From Thermoplasmata archaeon (lineage in GTDB: Archaea > Thermoplasmatota > Thermoplasmata > Thermoplasmatales > Thermoplasmataceae): a DNA stretch of 7,576 nucleotides. Below are positions 6,361-7,576 of this stretch, one piece after another; the stretch's first letter is position 1, and each line of letters begins with the position of its first letter. The stretch lies in assembly GCA_021804185.1 (NCBI GenBank), contig JAJZKL010000014.1, positions 1 to 7,576 on the forward strand, written 5' to 3'. The notes under the pieces are model-generated. The model ran no database searches. It was not told where the DNA came from and saw only the letters and a list, made by a program, of their open reading frames with translations. A program made the translations under genes and the position numbers.

Positions 6361-7296
6361 ATGGGGAAACCTTACAGAGATAAGCGGAACTGGAAGGGAT
6401 ACAACGAGGAACTGGTCATAGGGAGAATGTTCTTTTTCGATCTGGATTTTGTTGAGAAATGGGATATGGTACCGAAGAGGATGAATGGAAGAAAGAGGGG
6501 ATAACCATTCCCCTTTCCGGATTCCTTGGTGAGGTTCATAATGCTATAGAAGCAGTACCTTGAGTACAGGCGTCTGGAAGGCATGGCAAGATCACTGGTG
6601 GATATGGGCCCCATATCCAGATATGGCGAATACACAACCATATGGCTCTTATACATGATATGCAACCTGAACTGGATATTTCAGGCATGCAGTATGCGGA
6701 GATTGGTACAGACGGTACTGGCCTTAATACAAGTAATGCAGGATCATACCGTATCATAAAATACGGTGATCCAGATGCAAGGAAAAGAAAACATCTCATT
6801 GTCATAATAACGGCGTATGTGAGAGCATAAAAGATCGTTGGCATTCAGTCGCACATTGAAAGCAACGATCCATCGAAACCGGAGACCACATCTGAACACA
6901 TAAGGGAGGCAATAATGAAAGGAGTAAGGGTGAAATGATTCTATGTGACGGTACATTTGACACTAATGATCTCTACACTGTAATGCATTCCATCGGCTCA
7001 AGGGTTGTAATCAAGATAAGGACGAATGCCTCTCCGGGCAGGTACAGGGGAAGCAAGTACGGGCGGTGGGCCATAAGGGAATACCAGAAGAAGGAGCACA
7101 AGCAAAAGGCTGAGGATAATGATTACGGAATGAGATGGCCGGGAACAGATAGCATTTTCTCAGCTGTGAAGAGGAGGTTCGGCGAGAACTGCTGAGCAGA
7201 TCTTCAGGAGGTCTGGAAGTTAAGAAATACCAGTGATTCTGGATATATGAATATATAAATCACGGGGCAAGGAGGGAGGTTAGAATGATAGATTAA
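6361..7296 (+). pseudogene. broken IS5-type DDE transposase
   Basis: A nearly full-length transposase of about 310 residues can be read by changing frames, but it is dead. The N-terminal part (6361 to about 6638) has stops at 6502-6504 and 6547-6549. A frameshift near 6640 leads to EIGTDGTGLNTSNAGSYRI, whose first catalytic Asp is at 6711-6713. A stop follows at 6828-6830. A frameshift near 6936 leads to LCDGTFDTNDLY, with the second Asp at 6947-6949, then MRWPGTDSIFSAVKRRFGE. A frameshift near 7190 leads to the C-terminal part, stopped at 7234-7236 (Y-Q-stop-F-W-I-Y) and ending at 7294-7296. The DGTGL and DGxFDTN blocks and the KRxFGE tail suit the IS5 group seen in Thermoplasmatales. Where relatives, as I recall them, carry the catalytic Glu before IFSAVKR, this copy seems to have Asp. 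Terminal inverted repeats and a target duplication were not found. Confidence 0.8.
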
Positions 7297-7523
7297 GCGT
7301 TTGAAGAGGGAAAACAGAATCAAGAATGTTGAAAATCATACAACGGGCTGGATTTGATCAACACAATGACGCGCCACCTTTATTGTATATAGTCAAACTA
7401 GGCGTAATGAATATCAGAAAGCCGGGAAAAAATAATAGTTGACTGAGCCGAATACATCGGGATGATGTAATCAAGTGATAACCGACTCAGAAGCTAACTA
7501 CATTCAATGTGTGTAAACGAAAT

Positions 7524-7553
7524 TTGAACTATATTTCGCATTCTTGAACTATA
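7524..7553 (+). repeat. tandem TTGAACTATA repeat
   Basis: Two exact copies of TTGAACTATA, at 7524-7533 and 7544-7553, are 20 bases apart start to start, close to two turns of the helix. The second runs into a TATA box. The spacing suits two protomers bound on one DNA face, or a duplicated core promoter. Confidence 0.55.
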
Positions 7554-7564
7554 AAATTTAAATG
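7548..7564 (+). promoter_or_regulatory. strong TATA box at right edge
   Basis: ACTATAAAATTTAAATG contains a good archaeal TATA sequence. A start about 25 bases downstream would fall at or just past the end of the window, so a plus-strand gene probably begins right there. Confidence 0.4.
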
Positions 7565-7576
7565 TTTTAGCACACT

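Larger units (their letters stand above)
7297..7576. other. non-coding right edge with dyads and promoter
   Basis: No gene is seen in these 280 bases. The interval holds a hairpin at 7453-7469 (TACATC and GATGTA around GGGAT), an outer pair CTGAG/CTCAG (7443-7447, 7486-7490), and the tandem repeats and TATA box listed separately. It is probably the upstream region of a plus-strand gene beyond the window. Confidence 0.4.

Noticed and set aside
6372..6956. Minus-strand ORFs across the transposase remnant
   Set aside because: They are antisense to recognisable transposase sequence and have no protein-like pattern of their own.
7443..7481. C/D-like boxes (GATGATGT, GTGATAA, CTGA) near the right edge
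   Set aside because: The boxes are imperfect and in the wrong order for a C/D RNA.

Overview
The window looks like part of a thermoacidophilic archaeal chromosome, most likely of the order Thermoplasmatales (Ferroplasma, Thermoplasma or Cuniculiplasma type). The reasons are an archaeal-type dihydroxy-acid dehydratase, AGG/AGA-rich arginine codon use, minus-strand genes that lack Shine-Dalgarno sites but have TATA-like boxes about 25-27 bases before the ATG (leaderless mRNAs), and a decayed IS5-type transposase of a kind I associate with these archaea. The organism is inferred from sequence character, not from a database match.

Layout. Bases 1-966 (plus strand) hold the C-terminal half of an MFS permease followed 9 bases later by a small DsrE-like protein. 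A frameshifted remnant of a possible third gene follows (995-1160). Bases 1216-5478 (minus strand) hold three intact genes: ilvD (dihydroxy-acid dehydratase family), an aldo/keto reductase, and a 12-helix MFS permease of the anion:cation symporter (ACS) type. Each has its own candidate leaderless promoter. The ilvD promoter also carries a perfect 7-bp inverted repeat that could be an operator. Bases 5479-6001 contain no convincing gene. Bases 6002-7296 are a decayed zone: an unrecognised minus-strand ORF and a full-length but broken IS5-like transposase with four internal stops and three frameshifts. The right edge (7297-7576) is non-coding, with a tandem 10-bp repeat and a strong TATA box that probably drive a gene just outside the window.

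How the genes may work together. An IlvD/Edd dehydratase, an aldo/keto reductase and an ACS-type permease (a family that moves sugar acids and other organic anions) side by side on one strand are compatible with uptake and breakdown of a sugar or sugar acid. The conservative reading of ilvD remains valine/isoleucine/leucine biosynthesis; the related Sulfolobus enzyme is known to accept both kinds of substrate. The MFS-DsrE pair is a separate transcription unit converging on ilvD. I found no CRISPR array, tRNA, rRNA or clear defence system. The less ordinary observations are the ilvD operator candidate, the MFS-DsrE pair with its broken third member, and the repeat-bearing promoter at the right edge.
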